A stretch of DNA of 64,000 bases, from assembly GCA_015179045.1 (NCBI GenBank), contig WHUZ01000066.1, positions 124,001 through 188,000 on the forward strand, read 5' to 3'. The stretch comes from Kalaharituber pfeilii. Its lineage: Eukaryota; Ascomycota; Pezizomycetes; Pezizales; Pezizaceae. The notes beneath the pieces are model-generated. The model searched no databases. It was not told the origin of the DNA and worked only from the letters and a program-made list of their open reading frames with translations. How positions within the stretch are numbered: position 1 is the stretch's first letter; each line of letters begins with the position of its first letter. Positions 33,201 through 44,420 of this stretch are shown here, piece after piece. The translations under genes were made by a program, and so were the position numbers.

Positions 33201-35411
33201 CTCCGATGAGGACGCAGAATATCCCATGCCAGTTAGATCAGACGTGAGATCAGATTACTACGGCCACAGGTCCGGCCGGCGAGGATACACACATGTAATT
33301 GGGCCTGCCATCAGCAGTTCGGGGAGCTTGCACTCTCTCAGAAGCGGAGTAAATCTACAAACTGACACGAATTCTCGGGATAAACTGATGAGGCTAGGCT
33401 TTGATGAACATACAGACATCCCGAACCATATTTACTATTCACCAGGAGTGGTTGCTCAAGACCAAGAGCCTCAAGTGCAGGGAACGGAATTTACCCAGCC
33501 GGCGAAACTTCCCGAACAGCCTAGAGAATCACACTACTCGATTCCGGCGTCCAGCCGTGCTATGAATTCCGACATGGTTGCTGGTATTGGGGACCCAAAA
33601 CCGCCTGCTAATGTACCTACAGAGGCACCACTTCAGGTTCCACCATGCTTTATGTGGCCCATTCATAGAAGCTCTGCCAATCCATCATCACCCTTGAACG
33701 GTACCTCTGAGCGTAAGTCTACCACTATCAGCACAGCAGCCGTCATACAAGCCCAGGGACAAACACCGGCACTCTCAATTTCTGCAATAGTAAACCAGAT
33801 ACCACATAGTGAAGCACTGCAAATGATTCTGCAAGATATTGACCGCAGTTTAAAACAGGATCCGGACCGTGAGACAAAGCACTTGTATGACACTATGCAT
33901 TTCTCAAGTTACGAGATTATCCAGGCTCAGCTAAATGACGGCACACTGAGAGTACCACGGGCTGTCCCTGGTAGTGAACTGACGTGGGACATCCAAGATC
34001 AGACTTTGGACTTAGCTCGTGAGACACTGGGATTTTTTGTTCCTGTGGACATAGACTCAGGCCCAGTCTGCAGATACTGGGGGGCAATAAAGACTATTAT
34101 CCAGGTACGTTTCCACTTGTGAATCTCGAACCCCAGGATCAAAGATGCCTACAAATACCAGTCCCATAGCTAGATGAGTCATGCTCTAACATTTTGAGGG
34201 GTTTAGCGAATGAAAACTGAGACCAATGGATTCCACAGTATCATATCTCACCTTCAGGACATTGCCAACAAAGCAAAACAAATACGCCGGGGTGTCTTGA
34301 ATACAACTGCTGCCGGTCATCCTTCATATTACTGTGTTCCATCTGCCCTGGTAGAGGCATTCCGATTGCATCTGCGGACCTTAATACTATATTCATTCAG
34401 CTCCTATAAGGCGTCCCTGAATGGCAGAGAGTGCAGCGAGAGCATGGAGAGGGGTGTGTACGAGCTCTTGACTATGCTTCGCATCGGGGATTTCAGTCAG
34501 GGTTCGGCGTATGAAGCTGTAGATAGAGACAAGCTGGTTGCAAGAATATTGCAGAACTTTATCGCTATATCGGGAACTGGCGATACACTGGGAGCAGCAG
34601 CCCTTGGGTTTGATCCACTGGTATATTACTTGGGAAAGGTTAATAGGTTGGTGAGTCGGAAATTCTATATCTACAGCCTTACTGGTGACGACTGACATAG
34701 ATATCCTTGTAGAGGTTTGTAATGCAGAGACGGCCTCGGAGAAACCTACTCGAAGATGTGCACAGCGTGGCTCAGGATCTTGAGATAGTTCAGAGGATTC
34801 TGATGGAGCAGCAGCAGTGTTTGCACTTCGCAGAAATATATTCACAACCAGATCATTATTCTCCATATGATCATTGCCAAAAACTTGTTCTCAGCAAGCG
34901 AAAATGGTTAAGCCAGGTTCAGGCGACTGTGAATAGGCTACCGGCGCAAGTAAGTACCTCTCACCCATGTATATACCGCGTGGTTACTTGCGCGTTTGCG
35001 AAAATTGACTAAAGCATGTTCGCGGTTGACGCCAAGTTATCTCAACTATTGGATTCAAAAAAGGACAATAATGACAAGGCGATCCTCGCATTCACCATTG
35101 TGACTGTAATATTTCTACCACTTTCTTTCGTCACCAGTTATCTCGGCATGAACACAACTGGTATTAGAGATACCGAACACGGAGTCACTTTATTTTGGGC
35201 TGCAGCAATACCTGTAACGTTTTGCACAGTGGCGTTGACAATGTCTGTCGCATATCAGTGGGAGAGGTTGAGGGACATGGTTGAGGAGAACGAGTGGTTC
35301 ACAAGGTGAGTAATATTGCGCTTTTGCACCATCTTGTCAGAACTCACTGACGAATTTGTAAGGCCGAAGATGGGAACTGGCAACCTGAAGGGCAGCAATA
35401 AGGAGGTGTAA
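30260..35411 (+). CDS. CorA-like metal ion transporter, copy 2 (10 exons)
   Basis: This tandem paralogue of the gene at 13.9 kb encodes about 1,490 residues. Predicted exons: 30260-30454, 30524-30690, 30785-30827, 30897-31344, ~31401-31577, 31636-34104, 34207-34650, 34728-34949, 35037-35305, 35363-35411. Exons 3, 8, 9 and 10 have exactly the same length as in copy 1. The membrane exon keeps SYLGMNTTGIRDTEHGVTLF with the GMN motif and ends ENEWFT before the last short exon. Exon 6 is again a ~820-residue low-complexity insert, but it lacks the long polyproline run and has diverged. Islands such as KQVSFSSE and VPPCF.WPIH persist. The first exons encode an acidic, Ser-rich N-terminus. The exon 4/5 acceptor is ambiguous as in copy 1. 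Two copies with intact frames suggest both are, or recently were, functional. Confidence 0.85.
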
Positions 35412-36213
35412 CGGCGGAAGGCCTAATTCTTGAGACCTTTAGTTGCGTGGGGAGAGGAAGAGTCGCTGGGAATTTAGCATTATACCATGTGCGAAGGAAA
35501 TTGCGCACCCTCCGGAACCAACAATCTTTCGTAGTAGTGGCTGTAATTGATATCTGGTTTATCATGAGGTTTTAGGATTATATCACAATCTAAAATATAT
35601 TCCGAACTTCATTTTGCACGTATACACGGTGTATAGTGGTATGTAGTGGATGAAAAAAAAAGTAACTAGACAAAGGAGGCTCTCCTTTTATTAAGGTTGA
35701 AAGAAAGCAGGTAGAGGGACGCGATGCCCAGGTTGGCACTTATAGATAAATGAATATCATATTTCTTAAATAGGGCGGATACCTAATATCATACTTCCCA
35801 CGGTTGTTGATGATATGAGCAATGTGGCTGAAGTAGTAACTAAAAAGATTCAGGAAGAGAGCCGAATTGAGGGTAATTCCAGTATACGACTAGCGAAGGT
35901 TGACTGGGTTAAAACGCATATCGGAGATTCGCGTTCCGCAATCTGAAAACCCTATATCATTGGTGCAAGTTTCTGATTGGTATGTGGTTCTGCGAATCAT
36001 GTGAGATAAAACGTTGTATATGGTTTTATATTCTATTTGTATTAGATGTTACAGTTGAATAAGCTAATTGTATACCTGCTATAGTTTTATATTCCATGCG
36101 ATGTAAATGTTTACACGGATATCATATTCAATCTCATGTACTGCCACAAGATACACATAGTACTATTTTTTTGGCCTATATGGTAGGTATATTTGAATAG
36201 CCAGACGCACGGA
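35412..36213. other. 3' flank of CorA gene 2, no gene
   Basis: AT-rich non-coding sequence follows the stop codon. I see no conserved counterpart of the gene 1 downstream flank. Confidence 0.45.
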
Positions 36214-37400
36214 GTTTTTTTCTTTTTTTTTTCTTTAAATATCAATACTCGCGTACCGCCCTAAGGGCTATGGCGAGGGTTTTATTACGTGAAGGAAATT
36301 AAGGATAGGTACATTAGACGCATGACTCTTACTAGTGGTATGGGTGGAATCATCAATAATCCAAGCCAAAACGGGGGGACGTCCTTTGCCTATTTCCGCC
36401 CTCTGTCCCACTCGTATTGGCAAGCTCTCAACCATCTTCCTCCTAGTCTCACCCGGTCTATTTCAATTGTGTCCTCCAGGTATACGACTACCGAACTTGT
36501 CTTTTTACCTTCTTCCCTTAGTATCGTCTTGTTCCTTGGCAATCTGATCCCCGTTATCTTTCCTATGTCCTTGTTGTCTGCTTCCATCCATCTCCAGACT
36601 GGAACTATTGGAATGGGTTGAAGAATGAGGACAGAATGAGAGACGGGACAGTCATTTATTTTGGGGGAGGACGGACTTTTTATATTTTTCTCAGTATTTT
36701 CCTACCTTTCTCCTACCACCTAACATGTATATAACCTCGCCATAGCCCATAGGGCCGCACGCGAGTACTGATATAAAAGGGCGGAATGCGAGTAATGATA
36801 TATATATATAAAAAAAAAATCCATCTCCAGACGTTCCTAAGGTCCTTCCTCAGGGTTATTCCATGTACTACGATGCCAGATTTGGAGGTGGTGGCACCGG
36901 GGGTGGATGGGTGGGACGGGGGTTTGGCTTTGGGAGTTCGGGGGTTTGGGTCTTCGGCGTGGTCGTGGGGGAGGGTTGGGTGCGGGGGTCGATGGGGTTG
37001 TCGCGGTTGTTGGTGTCCCGACCGGTGGTGCGGTGGCCATTTTTTTTGCCTCCGTGTCGTCAAGTCTTCTTTTGAAGGCATACGGGTGCGCTGACGCCGT
37101 TTTGCCTTTTCGTTTTCTCGTCTTGGTCGTGATCTCTGAGGTTGGGGCGGGAGCGGCCAGGATGGATGGCTCTTCCGATGTTGTTGCCACCGGTTCCGTT
37201 TCCAGTTGCGTTGAAGCAGGCCTCCCAGGCTCCTGCGCCACTGCCGCCACCATCACCACCACCACCACCACCACCACCACCACCACCACCGCAGTCATTG
37301 GGCCTCAGCCCCATCACGTGCATACGGAGTTTGTGGAGCAGGCGGCGGAGAGTTGCAATGAGAGCAGAGGAATTGAGATGAATTTTTTAATCTAAATACT
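36214..37400 (-). mobile_element. ORF1-only retroposon split by a nested tail-1 insertion
   Basis: On the minus strand an ORF1 frame begins with a (GTG/GGT)n Val- or Gly-rich start near 37298, continues through TRKRKGKTASAHPYAFKRRL and a Pro-rich linker (one frame change near 36880), reaches GIVVHGITLRKDLRNVWRW, is interrupted at 36818-36600, and resumes MEADNKDIGKITGIRLPRNK to YEWDRGRK (36390). A 3' UTR and tail-1 with an A-rich end follow at 36214-36282. The 5' boundary is approximate. Confidence 0.75.
36600..36818 (+). mobile_element. Nested 219-bp tail-1 retroposon, 14-bp TSD
   Basis: This is 5'-truncated 3' UTR plus a tail-1 hairpin, with a partly duplicated end (GCGAGTACTGATAT then GCGAGTAATGATAT) and A(n). 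ATCCATCTCCAGAC flanks it exactly (36586-36599 and 36819-36832). Removing it makes the surrounding ORF1 frame continuous across the junction, so it inserted into an intact frame. Confidence 0.9.
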
Positions 37401-38434
37401 GTATGTTCTTATTTTTATAAGAATGTGAAATTACCTTTATGTTGTTTTTGAGCATAGGGTGGGGGTTTGTTTGTTTCTTTTTTTTCTCACATCATTACTC
37501 GTGTGCCGCCCTAAGGGCTATGAAGGAGTCATAGAGTATGGATAAAGGCAGAAATATCATGGAATCGCAAATTGGAATCCAAGGCTCCGTACAGCACTAC
37601 GTGTTCGCGATGGGTAGATTGGTTTATCTCTGAAATTGTTGTGGCGAGATCTGTGGTTACCTAGGTGGTACGAGCGAAAGGAAAGATTTATCTATCAAAT
37701 GTATAGTCACAACTATTATATACCCTCGTAGAAAGACAAAGGTATGGATCGAACAGCGCGGTGGCCTATATTGTATTTCCGGAGCATAGAACCTTGAATA
37801 CGAGGAAGCGGCTGCGCATTGTGAGATCTTTGAACCTTTTCCCACGGAGACATAGACATGTATCGTATCAACAGTCTCGAAGGGATCAATAGGCACCGAG
37901 GAAGTAGCTGATTACGAGGATCGTATTGCAGGATTCACAAATCCGCCCCCCTAATATTCCAATGGGGAGTCATGCAATGCCGAGGACATTCCTCTTAACT
38001 GTAGCTTGTATTGTAGCTTGTATACGGCGTCATTTGACTGCCCAGGGAAAAAAAGAAAAGGGCAGATGGTGCTTGAATTATATAAGTTGTGTTGAGATCA
38101 AACAAAGGTTTGTTTGTGCAGAGCAGGGGCTTTTATGGTGCACCTCTTATTTCTTTTCACGCACTCTAGCCATGCCGCACCATAAAAAAGCCTGAGAAGA
38201 ATGAGATGCCGATGAACTAAAAATTGATACTCTTGATAAATCCAAAAGGCCTGCATACGAGTAATGAACAAAGAAAATAAAAAGAAAAATAACAGCCATG
38301 AATTGCCGTGCAGGTAGCCCGGTCATTGAAGAGTACAAGCAAATTATCGTAGAGTGGAGGGCAATGTTGCTACCCGTCCATCAAGCTGTAGGCTCATGCC
38401 TAAATATATACCAAGTCTCGAGAAAACGGCACCT
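37401..38434. other. No gene; tail-1 copies at 37482 and ~38230
   Basis: A minus-strand tail-1 copy at about 37482-37525 and a decayed plus-strand one at about 38230-38290 (GCCTGCATACGAGTAATGA, A-rich tail) are present. A clear TSD was not found for either. Confidence 0.5.
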
Positions 38435-38959
38435 TTAACGGGCCATGATTCCAACAACACCCTTTTCGCCGGACAAGCACCCCTTCGCGGCCCATAGCTC
38501 CCATAGGGCTCCAACAAAGGCTCCCCAGCCATGTCGATCCAGTGATTGCAGGTACCAAACTGGACCTTCTGCGTCCTCCCACTCCTCCCCAACCTCTAAC
38601 ATGTATAGCCATGCTTCAACCTCCACCACGCCTAATGCGGCGACCTTTAATATCCAGGGTTGGCTGGCCTGGTGTCGGGATATAAGCAGGTTACGGCTGA
38701 CACCCCCTGCCGCTAATAACATCCAAAGGGCTGATGAGCCAGGCTCTGTCAGGGGAGAGCTAAGTGGGTAAGGGAGTTCGACTAGGAATCTCTTGCAGGT
38801 ATATGGTGCCGGCACCTGGACATCAAACGCAAGCTCAATGACTGGCAGCGGGGGTGCAGGATCGCAAATCATGTAATTCCGGCCATTATGTCGTTTGTGT
38901 TTTGTGTGAACGTGTTCCGTGGTCGATTTGGGGCGTACCGGCTTCTTTGGTGCACTCAT
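38435..38959 (-). CDS. Hypothetical protein, member A of a local paralogous family
   Basis: This is a 174-residue frame starting MSAPKKPVRP; the frame is open upstream to 39193, but that part looks non-coding and the shorter start fits the family better. I do not recognise a domain. The shared pattern with 44421, 46466 and 50665 is: a beta-like start near (V/I)xLxFxVxVP, a Pro-rich stretch, LLAAGGVSRNLL, PWILKVAALGVVEVEAWLYM, a linker with a Trp, then WGAFVGALWELW and a final GxxGVVGIMAR. The regular hydrophobic and Trp positions indicate a compact globular domain of ~130 residues. All four members are on the minus strand but are too far apart for a transcription unit. Function is unknown. 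Confidence 0.55.
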   Translation of the reverse strand: MSAPKKPVRPKSTTEHVHTKHKRHNGRNYMICDPAPPLPVIELAFDVQVPAPYTCKRFLVELPYPLSSPLTEPGSSALWMLLAAGGVSRNLLISRHQASQPWILKVAALGVVEVEAWLYMLEVGEEWEDAEGPVWYLQSLDRHGWGAFVGALWELWAAKGCLSGEKGVVGIMAR

Positions 38960-40082
38960 GCGACAGCTGCTGATTCGTGAGGCAAATGGGGACCGCAAAC
39001 GTGAGGATCGAGATTTGATGACCAACGAGACTTTCGCAAACTGTGTCCATACTACCAGCAGCTGCCGGTTGTCAAAATAACGGCAATTTTTGGTAGGTTC
39101 CAAGCTAGTCGTGCTCTTCACCAGTCTATTGGTACTCGGGGGATTTTGTCGCTTTGAGTTTTGGGTCTTGTTGCTTAAGAATATGCTTGACATTGCAGAG
39201 CGATGTCCTCTTTCGTCTTGAATCGCAAAAGGGTCTTCTTCCGCGCGTGAAATGTGCCCTTGCAGTACTGGAGCAGCAACTGGTCGTTAGTGTTGTTGAG
39301 AGTAAGGTGTGCTCTAGTAGTTCGGCCGTTTGAGTCCAGATATAAAGGTGAGAGGTTTGACTTTCGTTAGCCACGTGGCGCCTCAGGGTGTTAGGTTCCA
39401 CAGGCTCCTTATGGAACCGAAACGACTCCTTATTAATGTCGTACGCAGACCAATACTCGCTGTGGATCTAAATCAAGTTCTTACCGGGCGGGCAAAATCA
39501 GCTGAATATTGTATGCTATAGCCGTATGCCAAGTCAAGATCCAATGTCGCTTCGGTTGAAGAGGTATCTTCCAATCACAGAGTCATATTTTAAGCTCGTT
39601 GGGCTACCTGGTCCGGACTTTAGAGATTATGGTGCCAACACTGCCGGGGTAATAGTTTGTGGGTGCACGCAACTGTGAACTCTATTACGTTGAACGCAAG
39701 AGCCCTCTAGCCCACAGGGCGGCATGCGAGTAATGATATATATATAAAAAAAAAGCGTCCGCGCTAGAGTTGTCATGTGCCGCTGGACTACAATTCGGGC
39801 CAAGTTGCATGGTTACGAGCCGGCGCGGTGGGTTGCATGTGGTCACAAGACTAGGTTGTACCCCTGATTTAATTAGTTTTGTCACCACGTATTGGGCCGG
39901 GGGCCAGGAAGCGGCGAAAGACCCCCCGAAGGCCGAAGGGATCCACTGGTGACTATGCTGACATGGGCAAGGGAGGCTGATTCCCGGGGATAGAAGAGAC
40001 GTTATCAGTTATAGCAGGACGTAATATTTCTTTAATATTTCTTTAGGTGACGGACCTATCCTTTTCCTCTTTATGTACCTAA
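38960..40082. other. No gene; tail-1 copy and 14-bp motif
   Basis: Tail-1 lies at about 39706-39757 (TAGCCCACAGGGCGGCATGC..., no clear TSD). A variant 14-bp motif, TGGTCACAAGACTA, lies at 39840-39853 between GGTTGCATG and GGTTGTACC, which agree at 6 of 9 positions. Confidence 0.45.
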
Positions 40083-40133
40083 ATTCGCCATAGCCCAGAG
40101 CGCGGCACGCGATTAATGATATTAAAAAAACAG
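40083..40133 (+). mobile_element. Tail-1 copy
   Basis: ATTCGCCATAGCCCAGAGCG...GATTAATGATATT plus a short A tail. It is preceded by TATGTACCTAA, as in the parent LINE 3' UTR, so it is a slightly longer copy. No TSD was fixed. Confidence 0.65.
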
Positions 40134-40269
40134 ACTTTGGGTTGGTTACATTACGTGACAATAGCCTCCGCTATGTCGCGCACGTCATTAATGAGAGATT
40201 GCGAATTGAAGCTGGAGGGAAAACAGGGATCGGAAACAGGGTACCGGGGGCCCCGGTAGGTACCCTGGT

Positions 40270-40336
40270 TTTTTTTTTTTTTTTTTTTTTTTTTATATCA
40301 CATAACCCCGCATGCAGCTGTTCGCCATGGCAGGGC
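40270..40336 (-). mobile_element. Tail-2 micro-retroposon, 13-bp TSD
   Basis: On the minus strand it starts GCCCTGCCATGGCGAAC and ends in about 30 A. TAGGTACCCTGGT flanks it exactly (40257-40269 and 40337-40349). Confidence 0.92.
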
Positions 40337-40669
40337 TAGGTACCCTGGTAATAAGGCCAGAGGTCGAAAAGTTGGGCCAGGCTGGCCCTTCTACCCCCCT
40401 CTTTCTCGGCCAAGCTGACCCTCATCTGGCCTTCATCTCTTGATGCAGAACTTAGTGAGTTACAGCTGTTACAATATCAGACTCAGTACTTCATGAACTT
40501 TCCTCAGTGAGAAGCGTGCCAAATTCAAGCCGATACAGGTCCATTAGCCCGTGACTAATACCTTGCTAACAAAAACAAAAAAAGGATACAGAATCTCAAC
40601 AAGATGCCGGCTCACCCTTTGATTCGCCAGTGACTCCGCCTCACAGGGAAGATGGACATGAAAGAGAAG

Positions 40670-40960
40670 ACAGTACCTTAGAAAAGTCAAAGAAGATGAA
40701 ACATCAATGGAGGAGGGAAAGGTGTCTCGGAGAGGTGCCGAATGGAAGCCATGGGAAGATCGAGCATTGGCAAAAGAGATAATGGCTGCAGATGTGCTTG
40801 TCGCTGGGAAAGGAAAGAGTATAGAAAAGTGGGAGGAAGTAGCCAGAGCACTGAAAAAATTGGTTCAATTCGTACTGGAAAGTCATGCAAATCAAGATTT
40901 CATAAGTTATTAGCAGAGCTTTCGGCCTCAATTAAAAATACTACTTCTTATTACTAACTT
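40670..40960 (+). pseudogene. Myb/SANT-like domain fragment, frameshifted
   Basis: The frame reads GAEWKPWEDRALAKEIMAAD...KWEEVARALKK and then, after an A6 run (40855-40860), shifts to a frame reading GSIRTGKSCKSRFHKLL. Together these give the W..L...W..VA..L...R...C..RF spacing of Myb/SANT-like trihelix domains, which are common in fungal transposon-associated and orphan regulators. The frame break and the AT-rich decay downstream suggest a relic of a larger gene or transposon accessory gene. Confidence 0.5.
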
Positions 40961-42510
40961 ACAAGATAGGCTCAAAATCTTCGGTTGTTGCAGATGACTG
41001 GAAAGTAACAACTTTCTTATAATATGGAAAATCTAAATAGTCTTATAGAGATACAGTCTAATGATCGACAACTCCGCATACAGGCTAGAGGTGCATCAGA
41101 AGAATTTAGACTAGGAGGATAAGTTGATGTGAAAGAAAGCTATAGAAGGAGTGAGTAAGAATAAAGTTAGAAGTAAGAAAGAAAAACAAATAAATTACCC
41201 GATAGAAAAATTTGAACGAGAAATAGTAAGTTATCAACAAAAGTTTCAGAAAATAGAAGAGAAAGAAACTTCTTATTATAATAAGTTGTTAAATTAAAAT
41301 AAGGAGACTACTCAAGCTATTCATATTTATATTAGTTATAGAAAGATAAGTAAAAAGAAATGAGAAAAATATTATATATCTTATTGAAGTAAGCATTGGA
41401 GATATAAGCTAAAGATGAAAATAGTCTTTAAAAGTAGAAAATTAAAATATTCTATCAATAAGTTCTTCAAGTGTGCTAACTATACTACTATTAAAATTTT
41501 GAAAATAGTATAGAATTTGAGAATTGTAACGGCAAATGTATGCATTGTAAAGTAATACAGCCGCTTGAAATTACTTTCCAATAGGTTGTAGTAGTAGTTT
41601 CGGATATTATTTATAGTCTTATAAAGAGAAAAGACTAATAATTTCTTTAAAAACTTATTCAATCACATCTAATTATTAGCTATACGTTTATTGAATAATT
41701 ATTCTTTCTTAGTCAAATATATACCTAGAAATGGTACACATAGAAATCGATTGTATTCATAAGTAGGATCTTTATTTAAAGATTAACCATTAGGATTATA
41801 AGCGTACATTTGAAGATACTGAAAAATTAGACTATCTGTCTAAACTGTTCTATTATATCGACGTCCTTCTACAGGCCTGTAAAGATGTGCTACTGGCCTA
41901 TTAGGTGTAATAATAGTATAATATTTCACAGCATGAACATGCTTCTAACCATTATATACAGTACGTTAATATTGTACTGATCTGCGATTTGGGTGTACTG
42001 TTTCAGCAATAAATTCCTAGCAACTTCACAATGCTTCACCAGGTATTTTAGATAATATTATGTCAGCATACTCTTTCACCTTCTGCGGTATTAACCTCCT
42101 CTTATCAAATTCCAAAATGTGTCCATATTTTTACAGAATAAAGTCCTGGACTTCTCCAGAAATTCATGATGTATAGCTAACTTCCGATTCTAATTTGAGT
42201 CATAGATCTGCGTATCAAGGTAGATAGGTCAACGAGCAAGTAGCATGTAAATTAGATCATGAGCATACTCAACTGCCCCATTTTCTATAAATTTGATATG
42301 TTGTAGTAGTTGAAGAACTTGAACAAGGCGGTCTATCTCTTCCTGTGCAAAATCTGAAGTATATGTTCCATGAACCTTCCTTAAGATTGTCTAATCGTAC
42401 TCTTCCACCTCATGGTGCAGCCCCCCTCTTTCTTACATTGTGCTCTCTGAATTTGTGTAACTCTCGCATCTTCTTCAACCTCGTCATGAGGATAGACCGC
42501 ATTACTTGAG
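40961..42510. other. AT-rich decayed region, probable ORF relics
   Basis: Base composition shifts sharply to AT. On the minus strand near 42120-42420, stretches such as EEIDRLVQVLQLLQHIKFIE separated by stops suggest an old coding sequence. I do not recognise it. It may belong with the Myb/SANT-like fragment just upstream. Confidence 0.35.
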
Positions 42511-42658
42511 CTTTTATTGCACACATCTTACGGCGTTAGCCAATCTATGCGCCTGTCTGTGACCATCTTCTGTCCCACTCGTATTGGCATGACTCCGGCC
42601 ATTTCCCTCCTAGTCTCACTCTCCCCGGTGCTGGCTCAGCTTCCTCCCCCAAGTATAC

Positions 42659-43208
42659 TTCCGAGCCAAGAAGAGGCCTTCAAGCGCCACCTGGCAGCCA
42701 CCCGAAAGGGCCCCTCTCCCCGCCCCGGGAACACCGCCACCTCCCCACCAACCAACCCCGATGCCACCACCAAAGGAAAAGCCGGCATCGTAGTACACGG
42801 GATCGCCCTACGGAAGGACCTAGGGAAGGTCAGACAATGGTTGGAGGCCGCGAATAAGGAATTGGGAAAGATAACTGGGATTCGCTGGCTGAGGAAGAGG
42901 ACCACACTAGTTGAGGAAGGGAAGAAAACCAGCTCGGCGGTAGTTTACTTGGAAAAGGAGATGGATGTTGAGAGGGTTAGTCTCGGTGGACGTTGGCTTA
43001 GATCGGTCCGGTACGAGTCGGAGAGGGGACGGAAGTAGGAGATACCGGGCTTGCCACCCGCATCACGGAGGAGTTCGCGGGCCATTACATGTAGTTAGTT
43101 AGGGGATTGTTTTGCATTTTGTTACTTTTTACTTTCATTAATAAAGACCCTCGCCATAGCCCGTTGGGCGGTCTGCGAGTATTGATATAAAAAAAAAAAA
43201 AAAAAAAA
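42659..43208 (+). mobile_element. ORF1-only retroposon nested in another copy, 14-bp TSD
   Basis: A 5'-truncated ORF1 is followed by a ~125-bp 3' UTR with AATAAAGACCC, tail-1 (GCCATAGCCCGTTGGGCGG) and A(n). TCCCCCAAGTATAC flanks it exactly (42645-42658 and 43209-43222). Its target is the ORF1 frame of a minus-strand relative. Confidence 0.9.
42662..43038 (+). CDS. ORF1 (gag-like), 5'-truncated
   Basis: The frame continues from the insertion junction through SQEEAFKRHLAATRKG, a Pro/Thr linker, GIVVHGIALRKDLGKVRQWL, KITGIRWLRKRTTLVEEGKK, SSAVVYLEKEMDVERVSLGG and RWLRSVRYESERGRK to the stop. It is the best-preserved example of the conserved ORF1 block in this window. The native start is missing. 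It is unlikely to be expressed except by read-through. Confidence 0.65.
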
Positions 43209-43501
43209 TCCCCCAAGTATACCACGATTGAGCTAGTGAGTTTCCGTTCTTCAGCGAGGATCTCCTTCTTCCTCAGCCACCGGATCCCGACTATCTGTCC
43301 CAAGTCTTTGTTAGCAGTCCCCAACCATTTGCGGACGTTCTCTAGATTCTTCCTCAAGGCTATCCCATGTCGAATTTTCTGGTGGTGGCAGCGGGAGTGT
43401 TGGTTGGGGTGTCGGGGTGTTGGTTGGGGGTGTCTGTAGTGTGAGAGCGGCTGGTAGTAGCACCCAATGAACGCCCGTATGCCTCTTAATCTTCCTACCA
43501 A

Positions 43502-43917
43502 GCAAAAGTCCCCTCCAGCAGATGGCTCCTTGAAATGTGTAACTCAATGTGACAACTAATATGTTGTAAAAGATATGATAGTAGAGTAATACGACATGAC
43601 AGATTGATCATACCGATATAATAGAATTATATGAAGACTGCTATATAGCGCATATAAAAAAAAGATATGGCGTTGCTAGAAGTACTATGACCATAGTAGG
43701 TAAGACTTGTAAGGCATTTGTTACCAACAATCTGGCGGCATGGCACGACAGTGTCTTCCAGCTCACGTCCTATTTCGGCCTATGTCATAGAGTCAAACCG
43801 CTGTAGGTCCTGCTAGCGTCTTCAGCTTCGGGTTTGTGGTTGAACACGCCTAGACGTTACGAGAGGCTTATGAACTCTAGCAAAAATCAACACGTCCGAC
43901 ATTAGTGGTGGTTGGTG
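43502..43917. other. No recognised gene
   Basis: No features seen other than short frames. Confidence 0.35.
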
Positions 43918-43974
43918 CCCTTTTTTGTTTTTTAATCACGTAACCCCGCTTGTAGCTGTTCGCAATGGCAGGGC
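43918..43974 (-). mobile_element. Tail-2 micro-retroposon, ~8-bp TSD
   Basis: On the minus strand it starts GCCCTGCCATTGCGAAC and ends GGTTACGTGA plus a mixed A tail. GTGGTTGG occurs at 43908-43915 and 43975-43982. Confidence 0.75.
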
Positions 43975-44235
43975 GTGGTTGGAGGCCTGCCGAGGGGGGA
44001 GGGGGGGGGGGTGGAGATGGATAGTTCAAGCCTGAGAGAAGAGCTTCCTGTAGTATGATGTTGGTCAATGGTCTAACCAACCTAAACCTATTGCCTCATT
44101 TATAAGCAGGTCCCAAGAACCTACAATTGATAGCGACATCAATTAGATAATTATCAGATGAAGTTGGACAAAGCTGATTGCACCATGGGACCTCATGTAA
44201 CATTGTTAAGTTTGGTATGGTCGCCAGCAGTGCTG

Positions 44236-44270
44236 GTTTTTTTTGTTTTTGTTTTTATATCATTACTCGT
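44236..44270 (-). mobile_element. Very short tail-1 remnant
   Basis: Only CGAGTAATGATATA plus an A-rich tail is present, with no hairpin. Flanks share only GCTG-like similarity. It may be an extreme 5' truncation like the one at 30196. Confidence 0.4.
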
Positions 44271-44420
44271 TAGTAGAGATGCTGCAGGACGTAAATAGAA
44301 CTTGTAACACAATTATCTCGTTTGATGGTTTCCCAACGTCAGGAATTATATAACGCAGCAAACCGAGTATTTCCATTTTCCACATTGAATCACCCCATTT
44401 GACAAACAATCCCAGCACTT

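Larger units (their letters stand above)
42517..43501 (-). mobile_element. ORF1-only retroposon (minus), target of a nested copy
   Basis: The minus-strand ORF1 segments HGIALRKNLENVRKWLGTAN...LTSSIVVYLG (43430-43209) and EEAEPAPGRVRLGGKWPESC...EWDR (42658-42550) become one continuous frame when the plus-strand element 42659-43208 and one copy of its TSD are removed. Frames on the plus strand that start at 42517 are therefore partly antisense to this element. No tail for this copy was found. Confidence 0.75.

Noticed and set aside
36863..37395. Plus-strand Gly/Val- and Pro-rich frames
   Set aside because: They are antisense to the minus-strand ORF1 and the CAC repeat at 37250-37290.
42517..42660. 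Upstream ATG making a 173-codon plus-strand frame
   Set aside because: This part is antisense ORF1 of the target element; the frame only joins the inserted ORF1 by chance.
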